A DNA stretch of 18,436 nucleotides from positions 1 through 18,436 of the forward strand of contig JAQVLJ010000009.1 in NCBI GenBank assembly GCA_028704215.1. The letters run 5' to 3'. This DNA is from Clostridia bacterium (GTDB lineage Bacteria > Bacillota > Clostridia > Christensenellales > UBA1242). This document shows positions 7,423 through 15,181 of this stretch, one piece after another; the stretch's first letter is position 1; each line of letters opens with the position of its first letter. The position numbers and the translations under genes were made by a program. The notes under the pieces are model-generated. The model worked only from the letters and a program-made list of their open reading frames with translations. It had not been told where the DNA came from and searched no databases.

Positions 7423-7438
7423 TATACAGACATGTATA
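7423..7438. promoter_or_regulatory. Inverted repeat in the rubrerythrin leader, candidate operator
   Basis: TATACA-GACA-TGTATA is a perfect 6-bp inverted repeat with a 4-base centre. It lies between the predicted -10 and the AAGGAG ribosome binding site, a position where a repressor would block transcription. The regulator is unknown. Confidence 0.45.
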
Positions 7439-7460
7439 ACTAAATAAAAAGGAGCAACTT

Positions 7461-8012
7461 ATGGAAAAAATTAACAATCTAAAAGGTACAAGAACAGAAC
7501 TAAACCTTATTGAAGCATTTAAGGGCGAGTCACAAGCTCGTAATAAGTATACATATTACGCTTCAAAAGCACGTAAAGATGGTTTTGAACAAATAGCAAA
7601 TATTTTTGCAGAGACTGCGGATAATGAGAAAGAACACGCAAAAATTTGGTTCAAATTGTTACACGATGGAAGCGTTCCTGATACAAATCAAAATCTGCTT
7701 GATGCTGCTAATGGCGAAAATTATGAGTGGACTGATATGTATGCAAAATTTGCAAAAGAAGCGAAAGCAGAAGGGTTTGATCACATTGCCTATCTATTTG
7801 ATGAGGTAGGTAAAATAGAAAAGGAGCACGAGCAAAGATTTTTGAAACTTTTGGACAATATAAAAAAAGAAATAGTATTTTCAAAAGAGGGAGATACTAT
7901 TTGGCAATGCTTAAATTGTGGACATATTCATATTGGAAAACAAGCACCGGAACTATGTCCTGTGTGTGAGCATCCAAAGTCTTACTTTGTTATGAAGTGT
8001 AACAACATTTAA
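7461..8012 (+). CDS. rbr: Rubrerythrin
   Basis: A peroxide-reducing non-haem diiron protein of anaerobes that takes electrons from NAD(P)H via rubredoxin-type partners. The 183 residues comprise a four-helix ferritin-like domain (about 12-135) and a C-terminal rubredoxin domain (about 145-183). Diiron ligands are visible as Glu23 (GESQAR), Glu56 and His59 (EKEH), the ENYE segment with Glu86 and Glu89, and Glu120 with His123 (EKEH). The rubredoxin iron is bound by C150xxC153 and C166xxC169. Length and domain order are standard. AAGGAG precedes the ATG. It stands alone between a divergent kinase-like gene and a convergent unknown gene, with its own promoter and terminator. A role in oxidative-stress defence is inferred from the family. 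Confidence 0.95.
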   Translation: MEKINNLKGTRTELNLIEAFKGESQARNKYTYYASKARKDGFEQIANIFAETADNEKEHAKIWFKLLHDGSVPDTNQNLLDAANGENYEWTDMYAKFAKEAKAEGFDHIAYLFDEVGKIEKEHEQRFLKLLDNIKKEIVFSKEGDTIWQCLNCGHIHIGKQAPELCPVCEHPKSYFVMKCNNI

Positions 8013-8022
8013 ATTGTTAAAT

Positions 8023-8056
8023 AAAAAAAATAGCAATAATAAACTGCTATTTTTTT
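8023..8056. terminator. Bidirectional intrinsic terminator after rubrerythrin
   Basis: TAGCA (8031-8035) pairs with TGCTA (8045-8049) and is extended by an A-run on the left and a T-run on the right. It is shared by rubrerythrin (+) and the gene at 8073-8402 (-). Confidence 0.8.
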
Positions 8057-8072
8057 GTTTGTAAAAGTCTTT

Positions 8073-8402
8073 TTATACATCTAAGTTGCTTTCGGTTCTC
8101 ATTTGTTTCAAAATGTCATCTAATTTACTTTGTTTTTCTGTTGCAATAAAATTACTTAAATTATCAATAACTTCTTCAAAATCAGTAACACCAATAGGTA
8201 AAGCACTTTTAAATGCCATAAATTCTTCAACTGTCAAATCTTTATTTTTAAGTTCAACTATAACATCAAGTATAATATCATCAAGAATCAATTCGTGCGG
8301 AAGACCAGCATGTTCATAAACTCTATCTGAAAAACTCTTCCAGTATTCTTTATTTAAAACTGTTTTTGATTTTTGAATCAAATCTTTAATATAACCTTGC
8401 AT
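8073..8402 (-). CDS. Unknown 109-residue acidic protein
   Basis: A soluble, mostly helical protein of 109 residues that I do not recognise. Notable segments are YEHAGLPHELILDDIILDVIVELKNKDL (about residues 29-56) and FEEVIDNLSNFIATE (about 75-89). There are no cysteines, membrane segments or catalytic-looking motifs. The start is supported by AAGGGGGAAG just before the ATG and a near-consensus promoter at 8424-8452. It is a single-gene unit ending at the shared terminator with rubrerythrin. Confidence 0.75.
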   Translation of the reverse strand: MQGYIKDLIQKSKTVLNKEYWKSFSDRVYEHAGLPHELILDDIILDVIVELKNKDLTVEEFMAFKSALPIGVTDFEEVIDNLSNFIATEKQSKLDDILKQMRTESNLDV

Positions 8403-8423
8403 ACTTCCCCCTTATTTTCCGTA

Positions 8424-8452
8424 ATTATGACACTGTTTGGGAAAATTGTCAA
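8424..8452 (-). promoter_or_regulatory. Strong sigma-A promoter for the gene at 8073-8402
   Basis: On the minus strand, a perfect TTGACA (8447-8452) and CATAAT (8424-8429) are exactly 17 bases apart. Confidence 0.8.
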
Positions 8453-8477
8453 TAGTTTTTTTTCAATAATAGAACAT

Positions 8478-8512
8478 TTTTAAAAAACAAAAAAAGACCT
8501 AAAAGGTCTTTT
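8478..8512 (-). terminator. Intrinsic terminator of the membrane-protein gene
   Basis: AAAAGACCT (8492-8500) pairs with AGGTCTTTT (8504-8512) around a 3-base loop. Read on the minus strand it is followed by a long T-rich run, just downstream of the stop codon at 8518. Confidence 0.85.
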
Positions 8513-8517
8513 AAAAA

Positions 8518-9144
8518 TTATATTTTTGTTGAATCGTCTTTATCATTTTCGTTCAATTCAAATTTTGGAATTGGAATATCTGTTGTTTCAGAATTATTAT
8601 TGTCGTTTTCTTTTGTATAAGTGTGCGTGTTTTTCTCATTTTTGTTATCATTGTTTTTCTTTGCAACTGTGATAACAGAAAACTGTTTTTTATGTAAATA
8701 CTTGTATAGAACGTATACACCAACACCCAAAAACAAACCAATAAATGAACCGATACCAATTTTGTTGATAGTATTTGAAGCAACATAAGCAATAGTGAAC
8801 ACCATAATTAACCCAGATAAAATGGCATATGCCAACAGTCCCCATTCGTTATATCTTTGGTTGTTTTTAGTTTGGAAAGAAATAACTTTTAGTTCTTTTA
8901 ACATTCCTAAAATAGCAAATACAAGCAAAGCAACGGCAACCAAAATTAGCACAATTAAAAACACGGACAACAGTATTCCGGAAATATTTGTGTCAAAAAG
9001 GTTAAGACAGTCATAACCTGAAGCGGTGGCACTAATCAAACCTAAATCATATTTTACATAAGTAAACAATAGGTACAAAAAGGTCAAAACTGATAATGTG
9101 GCACTTATAATGTAAGGTAACAATTTTTTTAATTTTTCGTTCAT
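8518..9144 (-). CDS. Four-helix membrane protein with a hydrophilic tail
   Basis: 208 residues with four predicted membrane helices (about 9-30, 55-82, 102-124 and 130-148). A cytoplasmic-looking tail (about 150-208), rich in Asn, Asp, Lys, Glu and Thr, follows. The loop between helices 1 and 2 carries a lone cysteine and the segment SATASGYDCLNLFD. I do not recognise the family. There are no transporter or enzyme motifs, and it may be a structural or stress-type membrane protein. AAAGGAG lies 7 bases before the ATG. It sits downstream of ldh on the same strand, but a candidate promoter and the 132-base gap suggest separate transcription. It ends at a clear terminator. Confidence 0.75.
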   Translation of the reverse strand: MNEKLKKLLPYIISATLSVLTFLYLLFTYVKYDLGLISATASGYDCLNLFDTNISGILLSVFLIVLILVAVALLVFAILGMLKELKVISFQTKNNQRYNEWGLLAYAILSGLIMVFTIAYVASNTINKIGIGSFIGLFLGVGVYVLYKYLHKKQFSVITVAKKNNDNKNEKNTHTYTKENDNNNSETTDIPIPKFELNENDKDDSTKI

Positions 9145-9171
9145 ATAAATCTCCTTTTGAAAACTAATTAA

Positions 9172-9200
9172 ATTTTATTTTTTTTAAGTACAAAATACAA
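9172..9200 (-). promoter_or_regulatory. Candidate promoter of the membrane-protein gene
   Basis: On the minus strand, TTGTAT (9195-9200) and TAAAAT (9172-9177) are 17 bases apart. The predicted leader is about 20 bases and contains the AAAGGAG ribosome binding site. The -35 is weak. Confidence 0.4.
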
Positions 9201-9276
9201 ATAAAAAAATGACATATTTTCTACTTTTGTATAACTATATGGTATTATTTGTTTAAATATTACAATTTATTGCAAA

Positions 9277-10188
9277 TTAATCAAATTTTAATAATTTTAT
9301 ATTCTTTTTTATTGCATTAACAGATTTGTCTAATTTGTCTTTTTCGTCTTGATTCAGTACAACGGGAAGTGTCTTTTTGACACCGTTTTTGCTGATTATA
9401 CTAGGCATTCCAATATAAATATCATTGGATTTGTCGTATGCAGAAATGGTCATAATTGCATTGTCGTTATCCAAAATTGCTTCCGTGATACGTAACAAAC
9501 ACATTCCTATTCCATAACTAGTATTGCCTTTTTTGTTGATGATTTCGTATGCACTTGTTCTTACGTCATACAATATCTTTGCTTTTTGATTGTCATTAAG
9601 GTAATTTTCCAGTTTGTTTACACCCACCAAGCCGCTGCTCCATGCAACGAATTCACTATCGCCATGTTCACCGATAACGTAAGCATGAATATTCTTTTTG
9701 CTTACACCTAATTCTTCTGACACCAAGCATCTCAACCTAGCGGTATCAAGCGTTGTGCCCGAACCAATAATTTTGCTTGGTGAAAAACCAGATAGTTTGT
9801 AAGTAATGTAAGTCATAACATCAAGAGGATTGGTTGCTATAATATAAATGCCTTTGAATTTTGTTTTGTTCACTTCTGAAATTATGCTTTTAAATACACC
9901 ATAATTTTTGTGCAACAAGTCAGATCTAGATTCCCCCGCTTCTTGATTTTTGCCTGCGCAAATACAAATAATGGTTGCATTGCTGCAATCAGAATATTTG
10001 CCTGCATATATTTTCATTTTGTTTGAAGCATAAGCACTTGCGTGCAAAAGATCCAATGCTTCACCCTCCGCTTTTTGCTGATTGATATCAATAAGCACCA
10101 ATTCATCAACTTTAGTACTGCCCATTACAAGAGAATGAGCATAACTCATTCCTACGTTGCCACATCCTATCAAAACCACTTTGTTCAT
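9277..10188 (-). CDS. ldh: L-lactate dehydrogenase
   Basis: An NAD-dependent enzyme that reduces pyruvate to L-lactate, regenerating NAD+ in fermentation. The 303 residues start with the Rossmann motif GCGNVG (8-13); Asp34 at the end of the second strand marks NAD over NADP. The substrate loop reads AGKNQEAGESR (78-88). Gln82 at the specificity position is the lactate dehydrogenase choice (malate dehydrogenases have Arg), and Arg88 is the mobile catalytic arginine. Asn120 (TNPLDV), Asp148 and Arg151 (DTAR), and the proton-donor His175 (GEHGDS) complete the active site. The ATG follows GGAG at a 6-base spacing. The gene lies 23 bases downstream of the diadenylate-cyclase-fold gene on the same strand with no promoter visible between, so it is probably the second gene of that operon. 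No hairpin terminator is visible after it. Confidence 0.93.
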   Translation of the reverse strand: MNKVVLIGCGNVGMSYAHSLVMGSTKVDELVLIDINQQKAEGEALDLLHASAYASNKMKIYAGKYSDCSNATIICICAGKNQEAGESRSDLLHKNYGVFKSIISEVNKTKFKGIYIIATNPLDVMTYITYKLSGFSPSKIIGSGTTLDTARLRCLVSEELGVSKKNIHAYVIGEHGDSEFVAWSSGLVGVNKLENYLNDNQKAKILYDVRTSAYEIINKKGNTSYGIGMCLLRITEAILDNDNAIMTISAYDKSNDIYIGMPSIISKNGVKKTLPVVLNQDEKDKLDKSVNAIKKNIKLLKFD

Positions 10189-10211
10189 TTATTTCTCCAC
10201 TTTTATTATGA

Positions 10212-11384
10212 TTAATTTTGTTTGTTTTCAGTCGTTGTGGTTGGCTTATTTTCTATGACAGTTTGCTTTGGCTCATCGTGAACTTTTTCTTCTTTTGATA
10301 TTTCAGACTTTACAAGTTCAGATTTTGTTTTCTTTTTCAACTTGTATGTAGCGGTTTCTTTGTAAAAATTATCGCCATCTTGTGATTGAAAATATACGCC
10401 TATAATTTTTTTGTTTTTACCCTCTAACAAAGTGTAAGCAGCGCGTTTTCTTGCCCCACCAAGCACATTTTTTGCAACTTTTGCGCTACTTTCAATAAAG
10501 ACATTGTATGCACGGATGCGTCCCATATTGTCTACTACTGTAATACCATCATAGTCCAACATGGTTTCAAACAAATCGGCAAAGCTGGTTAGTTTGCTTT
10601 CGCTGTAACTTTTGCTTTGTAAAAACAGTTTGCCAAATTCTATTGGGTCTTTTAACCAAATTCCATCTGCCAAAAAATTTTTTGAATCGTTGTAATCTTT
10701 GTCCACAACAACACAAATAGTTCCATGCAAATCTTTCAATACTTTTTGTAAAATATTCATATAAATATTTTTTATATCTGTTAATTTGCGCTTTGTCGTT
10801 TTGATTTTGCTAACACAAGCGGAAACAAATGATTGAATATTATCTTCCCAGTGGAATTCTACATTTTCGTTTAAATTAAAGCAAATGCTAGTTTTGTGAC
10901 CTTTGATACCTTTCAGAAAAACCAAGCCGCCCGAAATAACATTTATATTAATAAGGTCAGTTTTTTTGGACAAAACCTCTGCATAATCTTCAAACACTAA
11001 TTGCTTTAATGATTTGTCCTTTATACTATTTACAGCCTTAATAATTCCGTATTCGACTTTGTCTTGTTCAACATTAATATACACATCCCATTCTTTTGTA
11101 CAAAAGCAAGATAGTGATTTTATTCGTTGTCTAAAATTGACAAAATCATCATCTGTATGCATTGTTACACGTTCACAACTAGGTATTGTTTTTTGCAAAG
11201 CGTTAATGTGTGTGCTTATAAAGAGGCTTGGACGAATTTTTTTGCCTTCTTCTTCATAATTTGATAGTCTGTAAAACAAATTTGAAAACTTCATTACATC
11301 ATCATAGTTGATACAATTTATTTCATTATTGAAGAACTCGATAATAGCCTTTTTAGCATCTTGAAAACATACGTTATTTAACAT
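10212..11384 (-). CDS. Diadenylate-cyclase-fold (DisA_N/DAC-like) protein with variant RHR motif
   Basis: 390 residues with no membrane segment. Residues about 220-345 follow the diadenylate cyclase (DAC) pattern from start to end: the first strand HGTICVVVD (220-228), then ADGIWLKDP (239-247). Next come YDGITVVDNMGRIRAYNVFI (278-297) in the place of the DGA motif, and LGGARKRAAYTLLEG (308-322) in the place of LGTRHRAA. The last strand is KKIIGVYFQSQDGD (325-338). DAC enzymes join two ATP into cyclic di-AMP. Here DGA is DGI and RHR is RKR (312-314), so activity is uncertain. Residues 1-215 are an unfamiliar mixed alpha/beta region, possibly a sensor, and residues 346-390 are a disordered charged tail. 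It lacks the transmembrane helices of CdaA and the helix-hairpin-helix part of DisA. It has its own promoter and leads the operon with ldh. Confidence 0.7.
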   Translation of the reverse strand: MLNNVCFQDAKKAIIEFFNNEINCINYDDVMKFSNLFYRLSNYEEEGKKIRPSLFISTHINALQKTIPSCERVTMHTDDDFVNFRQRIKSLSCFCTKEWDVYINVEQDKVEYGIIKAVNSIKDKSLKQLVFEDYAEVLSKKTDLININVISGGLVFLKGIKGHKTSICFNLNENVEFHWEDNIQSFVSACVSKIKTTKRKLTDIKNIYMNILQKVLKDLHGTICVVVDKDYNDSKNFLADGIWLKDPIEFGKLFLQSKSYSESKLTSFADLFETMLDYDGITVVDNMGRIRAYNVFIESSAKVAKNVLGGARKRAAYTLLEGKNKKIIGVYFQSQDGDNFYKETATYKLKKKTKSELVKSEISKEEKVHDEPKQTVIENKPTTTTENKQN

Positions 11385-11406
11385 TTTGACACCACTCTTT
11401 GACTTG

Positions 11407-11434
11407 ATTATAACATTAAGATTTTTATTTTCAA
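11407..11434 (-). promoter_or_regulatory. Promoter of the DAC-like/ldh unit
   Basis: On the minus strand, TTGAAA (11429-11434) and TATAAT (11407-11412) are 16 bases apart, with an extended -10 TGTTATAAT (11407-11415). The predicted leader is about 15 bases with only a weak GTGGTG ribosome-binding-like stretch. Confidence 0.7.
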
Positions 11435-11549
11435 AATCAAATATAAAAATAATACAAAAATTTACATTATTTTATTTTCTTTTTTATTATAATATAATCT
11501 TGTTTTACAAATATATTTGACTTATGGGTTCGAATGTAAATAAATGCTT

Positions 11550-11578
11550 TTCATTTTACAAAAACTATGTGTTATAAT
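11550..11578 (+). promoter_or_regulatory. Promoter of the ABC exporter genes, predicted leaderless
   Basis: An extended -10, TGTTATAAT (11570-11578), is preceded by a weak -35 (TTCATT at 11550-11555, 17-base spacer). The -10 ends 6 bases before the ATG at 11585, so the transcript should begin at or beside the start codon. The ATG at 11567 is upstream of the -10 and cannot be the start on this transcript. Confidence 0.65.
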
Positions 11579-11584
11579 TCTATT

Positions 11585-13318
11585 ATGAAAAAATTGGCTA
11601 GATATCTAAAATATTTTAAGTGGCAAGTGATAATTGGTCCCTTGTCCAAACTTTTGGAATCTATCACAGAACTAATTGTTCCACTAATTATGGCAAAAAT
11701 TATTGATGTTGGTATCGCCACAAACAACTTAAATTATATTATCGAAATGGGGCTTTTGATTGTAGGATTAAATATTGCTGGGCTTATTTTTGCTACAATA
11801 TGTCAAAAATGCGCATCTCTTACATCCGTAGGTGTGGGTAGAAAAATAAGAAAAGACATGTACAAAGCAGTCAATGACTATTCACATGCAGAAATAGATA
11901 AGTTAGGAACCGCTTCTTTTGTAACACGTATAACTGATGATGTGCAGCAAGTGGAAAATATGATTGGAGTAATAATAAGAAATGTTTTGAGAGCGCCTTT
12001 TTTGATGATAGGTGCTACTATATTGGCAATAACAGTCAATCCAAAACTTTCTTTGATATTTTTTGCCGTAGTTCCAACAATCGGTGCTGCACTTTGGATA
12101 ATAATTAAAATGATTTTTCCTTATTTTACAATTATGCGAAACAGACTCGACAAAGTGTCGCAAGTGACGCGTGAAAATTTGAGTGGGGTAAGAGTTGTTA
12201 GAGCATTTAATAAACAAGAGTATGAAAAAAACAGATTTCACACCACAAATGAACAAATGGTAAACACTCAACTTAAAGTGGGCAAGATTGCGGCTTTACT
12301 TAACCCACTAACTTTTTTGATTATTGATATCGCCGTTATAGCGGTTTTGTATTTTGGAGGTATTCAGGTAAACATAGGAGGAATGAAACAAGGGCAACTA
12401 ATTGCTTTTGTTGAATACTTGCTTACAATAACAATATCTATAATTGTTGTGGCGCGTATTTTGGTTGTTGTAACGCGCACCACTGCAAGCGCAAAACGCA
12501 TAAATGCAGTTTTGGATAGTAAGCCATCTGTTATTGAAATCAATCACACACAAGTGAAAGAAGTAATTGGTGCTCCTATACTTGAATTTAAAGATGTTAG
12601 TTTTTCGTATGACAATTCTATGACCTTTGCAATAAAAAATTTGAATTTGCAACTTAAAAAGGGACAAACTTTGGGCATTATTGGTGGCACAGCCTCAGGT
12701 AAAACTAGTGTAATCAACTTAATACCAAGATTTTATGATACCACTCTTGGCGAAATATTGGTTTCTGGCACAAACGTAAAAGAATATCCTATCAAACAAT
12801 TAAGGACAAAGATTGGCATAGTACCACAAAAGGCGATTTTGTTTAGTGGTAGTTTGCGTGAAAATTTGAAATATAGAAAAAGTGATGCAACTGATGATCA
12901 AATATACGAAGCGCTTGAAGTGGCACAGGCATCTTCTTTTGTAAAAGCGTGGGCAAACAATTTGGACTATCAAATAATGGCAGGTGGTAAAAACGTATCT
13001 GGTGGGCAAATGCAAAGACTCACGATTGCTCGTGCATTAGTTGGGAAGCCAGATATTTTGATATTGGATGATAGTTCGAGTTCATTAGACTATACTACCG
13101 ACCTGAATTTGCGTCGTGCATTAAAAAAACTACAATGTACAACAATAATTGTATCTCAGCGTGCTAGTAGTGTAAAAAATTCTGACTTGATTTTGGTACT
13201 AGAAAATGGAGAAGTAATTGGACGTGGCAAACATGATTCTTTGTTGCAAAATTGCGAAATTTATAAAGAAATATATGATTCACAAACCTTATCAAAAGGA
13301 GTGAACGATGAAAAATAA
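11585..13318 (+). CDS. ABC exporter half-transporter, subunit with degenerate ATPase site
   Basis: 577 residues: an exporter-type membrane domain with six helices (about 15-300) followed by a nucleotide-binding domain (about 332-565). Visible motifs are Walker A GGTASGKT (367-374), Q-loop Gln415, signature VSGGQ (471-475), Walker B ILILDD (491-496) and VSQRASS at the switch. The catalytic glutamate after Walker B is replaced by Asp496, and the switch histidine by Gln525. These are the changes found in the non-catalytic half of heterodimeric exporters of the BmrCD/TM287-288 type. The partner gene starts 11 bases before this one ends. Substrate cannot be read; multidrug or lipid-like substrates are usual for the family. 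No ribosome binding site precedes the ATG at 11585, consistent with a leaderless message. Confidence 0.92.
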   Translation: MKKLARYLKYFKWQVIIGPLSKLLESITELIVPLIMAKIIDVGIATNNLNYIIEMGLLIVGLNIAGLIFATICQKCASLTSVGVGRKIRKDMYKAVNDYSHAEIDKLGTASFVTRITDDVQQVENMIGVIIRNVLRAPFLMIGATILAITVNPKLSLIFFAVVPTIGAALWIIIKMIFPYFTIMRNRLDKVSQVTRENLSGVRVVRAFNKQEYEKNRFHTTNEQMVNTQLKVGKIAALLNPLTFLIIDIAVIAVLYFGGIQVNIGGMKQGQLIAFVEYLLTITISIIVVARILVVVTRTTASAKRINAVLDSKPSVIEINHTQVKEVIGAPILEFKDVSFSYDNSMTFAIKNLNLQLKKGQTLGIIGGTASGKTSVINLIPRFYDTTLGEILVSGTNVKEYPIKQLRTKIGIVPQKAILFSGSLRENLKYRKSDATDDQIYEALEVAQASSFVKAWANNLDYQIMAGGKNVSGGQMQRLTIARALVGKPDILILDDSSSSLDYTTDLNLRRALKKLQCTTIIVSQRASSVKNSDLILVLENGEVIGRGKHDSLLQNCEIYKEIYDSQTLSKGVNDEK

Positions 13319-15074
13319 AAACAAAACTCTTGTAAAAAAAGAAAGCAAAAATATTTTTAGAAGAATTGTTGATTATGTAAAGCCTCACAAAGCATATTTT
13401 TTTATATCAGTAATATTGACAATACTTGCGGTTGTATTTTCGCTCGTAAATCCAATTTTGATAGGCAAAGCCATAGACCACATAATTTCAGCAAATAATG
13501 TCAACTTTGTTGGGCTTGGAAGAATGTTGGTTATCCTTGCAATATTTTCAGTTTCAAGTGCTTACTTTGAATGGATGGCAGAATACACAATAAGTATTTT
13601 GTCTTACAAAACCGCCGAAACACTTAGACAGGATTTGTTTGCAAAGTTTAATAAAGTACCACTCAAATATATTGACAGAACTGCACACGGTGATTTGATG
13701 AATGCTATGATTATTGATACTGAAAATATAACCACTGGCTTTTTGGAAGGATTTCATACTTTGCTTTCTGGTATTGTGACGATATTGTCCGCTTTGGTTT
13801 TTATGTTCATTATGAACATTGCAACAACTTTGGTTATACTAGCTATAACCCCACTAAGCCTTTTGATAGCTATTTTTATATCAAAAAGTTCAAAAAAATT
13901 GTTTAAAGAGCAAGTGTCTACCATGGCAAAAGTAAGTGCTTTTACTGAAGAGATGTTTTCAAATCAAAAAACGATAAAAGCATTTTGTTACGAAGATAAT
14001 GCTCAGCAAAGGTTTGACAATATCAGCGATGACTTGTATGCCTGTACTGAAAAAGCCACCTTTATTTCTTCAATGGCAAATCCTGCCACGCGTTTTGTAA
14101 ATGGTTTGATATATGGCATAACAGGTTTGTTTAGTGCATTTATGGCATTGAATGGAAGAGTAACTATTGGTCAAATATCAAGTTTTTTGAATTATAGCCA
14201 ACAGTTTACAAAGCCTTTCAACGAAATAACTAGTGTTATTGTTGATATACAGGTTGCATTTGCTAGTGCAAGAAGAGTATTCAAAATATTAGATGAAAAT
14301 AATGAGATTGACGATTCAAAAAATGAAGAGTTAAAAAAATGCGACGGAAGTGTAAAAATACAAAATGTAAACTTTTCATATGAGCCAGAATTTAAACTTA
14401 TTGAAGGACTAAATTTGGATGTAAAAAGGGGAGAAAAGATTGCAATAGTTGGACCAACTGGATGCGGTAAATCAACTATAATAAATCTTTTAATGCGTTT
14501 TTATGATGTGAATAGCGGGCAGATATTGCTTAGCAAAAAAGATATTAAGACCCTAACTCGTGCGAGCGTGCGACTTAAATACGGTATGGTATTGCAAGAA
14601 AGCTGGTTGTTTAATGGTAGCATCAAAGATAATATTGCATACTCTAAGCCTGAATCTACTTTTGATGAGATAGTAAATGCTGCAAAAATGGCAAATGCTC
14701 ATCAGTTTATTGAGCGTATGCCAAACGGTTATGATAGCGTAATAACGGAGCAAGCAGACAATATTTCACTTGGACAAAAACAACTCATATGTATTGCAAG
14801 AATAATGCTTACGAATCCCCCAATGTTGATACTTGATGAGGCGACATCAAGCATAGATACTCGTACTGAACAAAAAATACAAGAAACTTTCAATAAAATA
14901 ATGGAAGGTAGAACGAGTTTTGTCGTAGCCCATAGGTTATCCACAATTATGAACGCTGACCAAATATTAGTAATGAACAATGGACAAGTTATTGAGCAAG
15001 GTAACCACAATGAACTTATGAAAAAAGGTGGTTTTTATTCAGAACTTTTCAATAGCCAATTCGTAGTGTATTAA
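13308..15074 (+). CDS. ABC exporter half-transporter, catalytic subunit
   Basis: 588 residues: a basic N-terminal extension, a six-helix exporter membrane domain (about 28-320) and a nucleotide-binding domain (about 347-580). It has Walker A GPTGCGKST (382-390), Q-loop Gln430, Walker B MLILDE (506-511) with the catalytic Glu511, and switch His542 (VVAHRLS). The signature is ISLGQ (486-490) rather than LSGGQ. That is the complementary defect expected of the partner of a subunit with a degenerate Walker B, because the signature of one half completes the ATP site of the other. AAAGGAG at 13295-13301 serves the ATG, which overlaps the upstream gene by 11 bases, so the two subunits are translationally linked. 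A terminator follows. Confidence 0.93.
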   Translation: MKNKNKTLVKKESKNIFRRIVDYVKPHKAYFFISVILTILAVVFSLVNPILIGKAIDHIISANNVNFVGLGRMLVILAIFSVSSAYFEWMAEYTISILSYKTAETLRQDLFAKFNKVPLKYIDRTAHGDLMNAMIIDTENITTGFLEGFHTLLSGIVTILSALVFMFIMNIATTLVILAITPLSLLIAIFISKSSKKLFKEQVSTMAKVSAFTEEMFSNQKTIKAFCYEDNAQQRFDNISDDLYACTEKATFISSMANPATRFVNGLIYGITGLFSAFMALNGRVTIGQISSFLNYSQQFTKPFNEITSVIVDIQVAFASARRVFKILDENNEIDDSKNEELKKCDGSVKIQNVNFSYEPEFKLIEGLNLDVKRGEKIAIVGPTGCGKSTIINLLMRFYDVNSGQILLSKKDIKTLTRASVRLKYGMVLQESWLFNGSIKDNIAYSKPESTFDEIVNAAKMANAHQFIERMPNGYDSVITEQADNISLGQKQLICIARIMLTNPPMLILDEATSSIDTRTEQKIQETFNKIMEGRTSFVVAHRLSTIMNADQILVMNNGQVIEQGNHNELMKKGGFYSELFNSQFVVY

Positions 15075-15110
15075 AAAAAAACGCATTTTCAAATTTGCGT
15101 TTTTTATTTT
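15071..15110. terminator. Bidirectional intrinsic terminator after the ABC genes
   Basis: ACGCA (15081-15085) pairs with TGCGT (15096-15100), extended by flanking A- and T-runs. It lies between the convergent ABC unit and the surface-protein gene. Confidence 0.8.
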
Positions 15111-15116
15111 TTTTAT

Positions 15117-15179
15117 TATTGTTATTTTTTTATTGTTATTTCCTAAGAACTCTTATTTTTTATTTCTTATTTTTTATTT
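15117..15179. repeat. Short 14-bp-period tandem repeats, T-rich
   Basis: CTTATTTTTTATTT occurs twice in perfect tandem (15152-15165 and 15166-15179). Just before, TATTGTTATT starts two 14-base units (15117-15130 and 15131-15144). The stretch fills the gap between the ABC terminator and the stop codon of the opposing gene. Confidence 0.7.
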
Positions 15180-15181
15180 TT

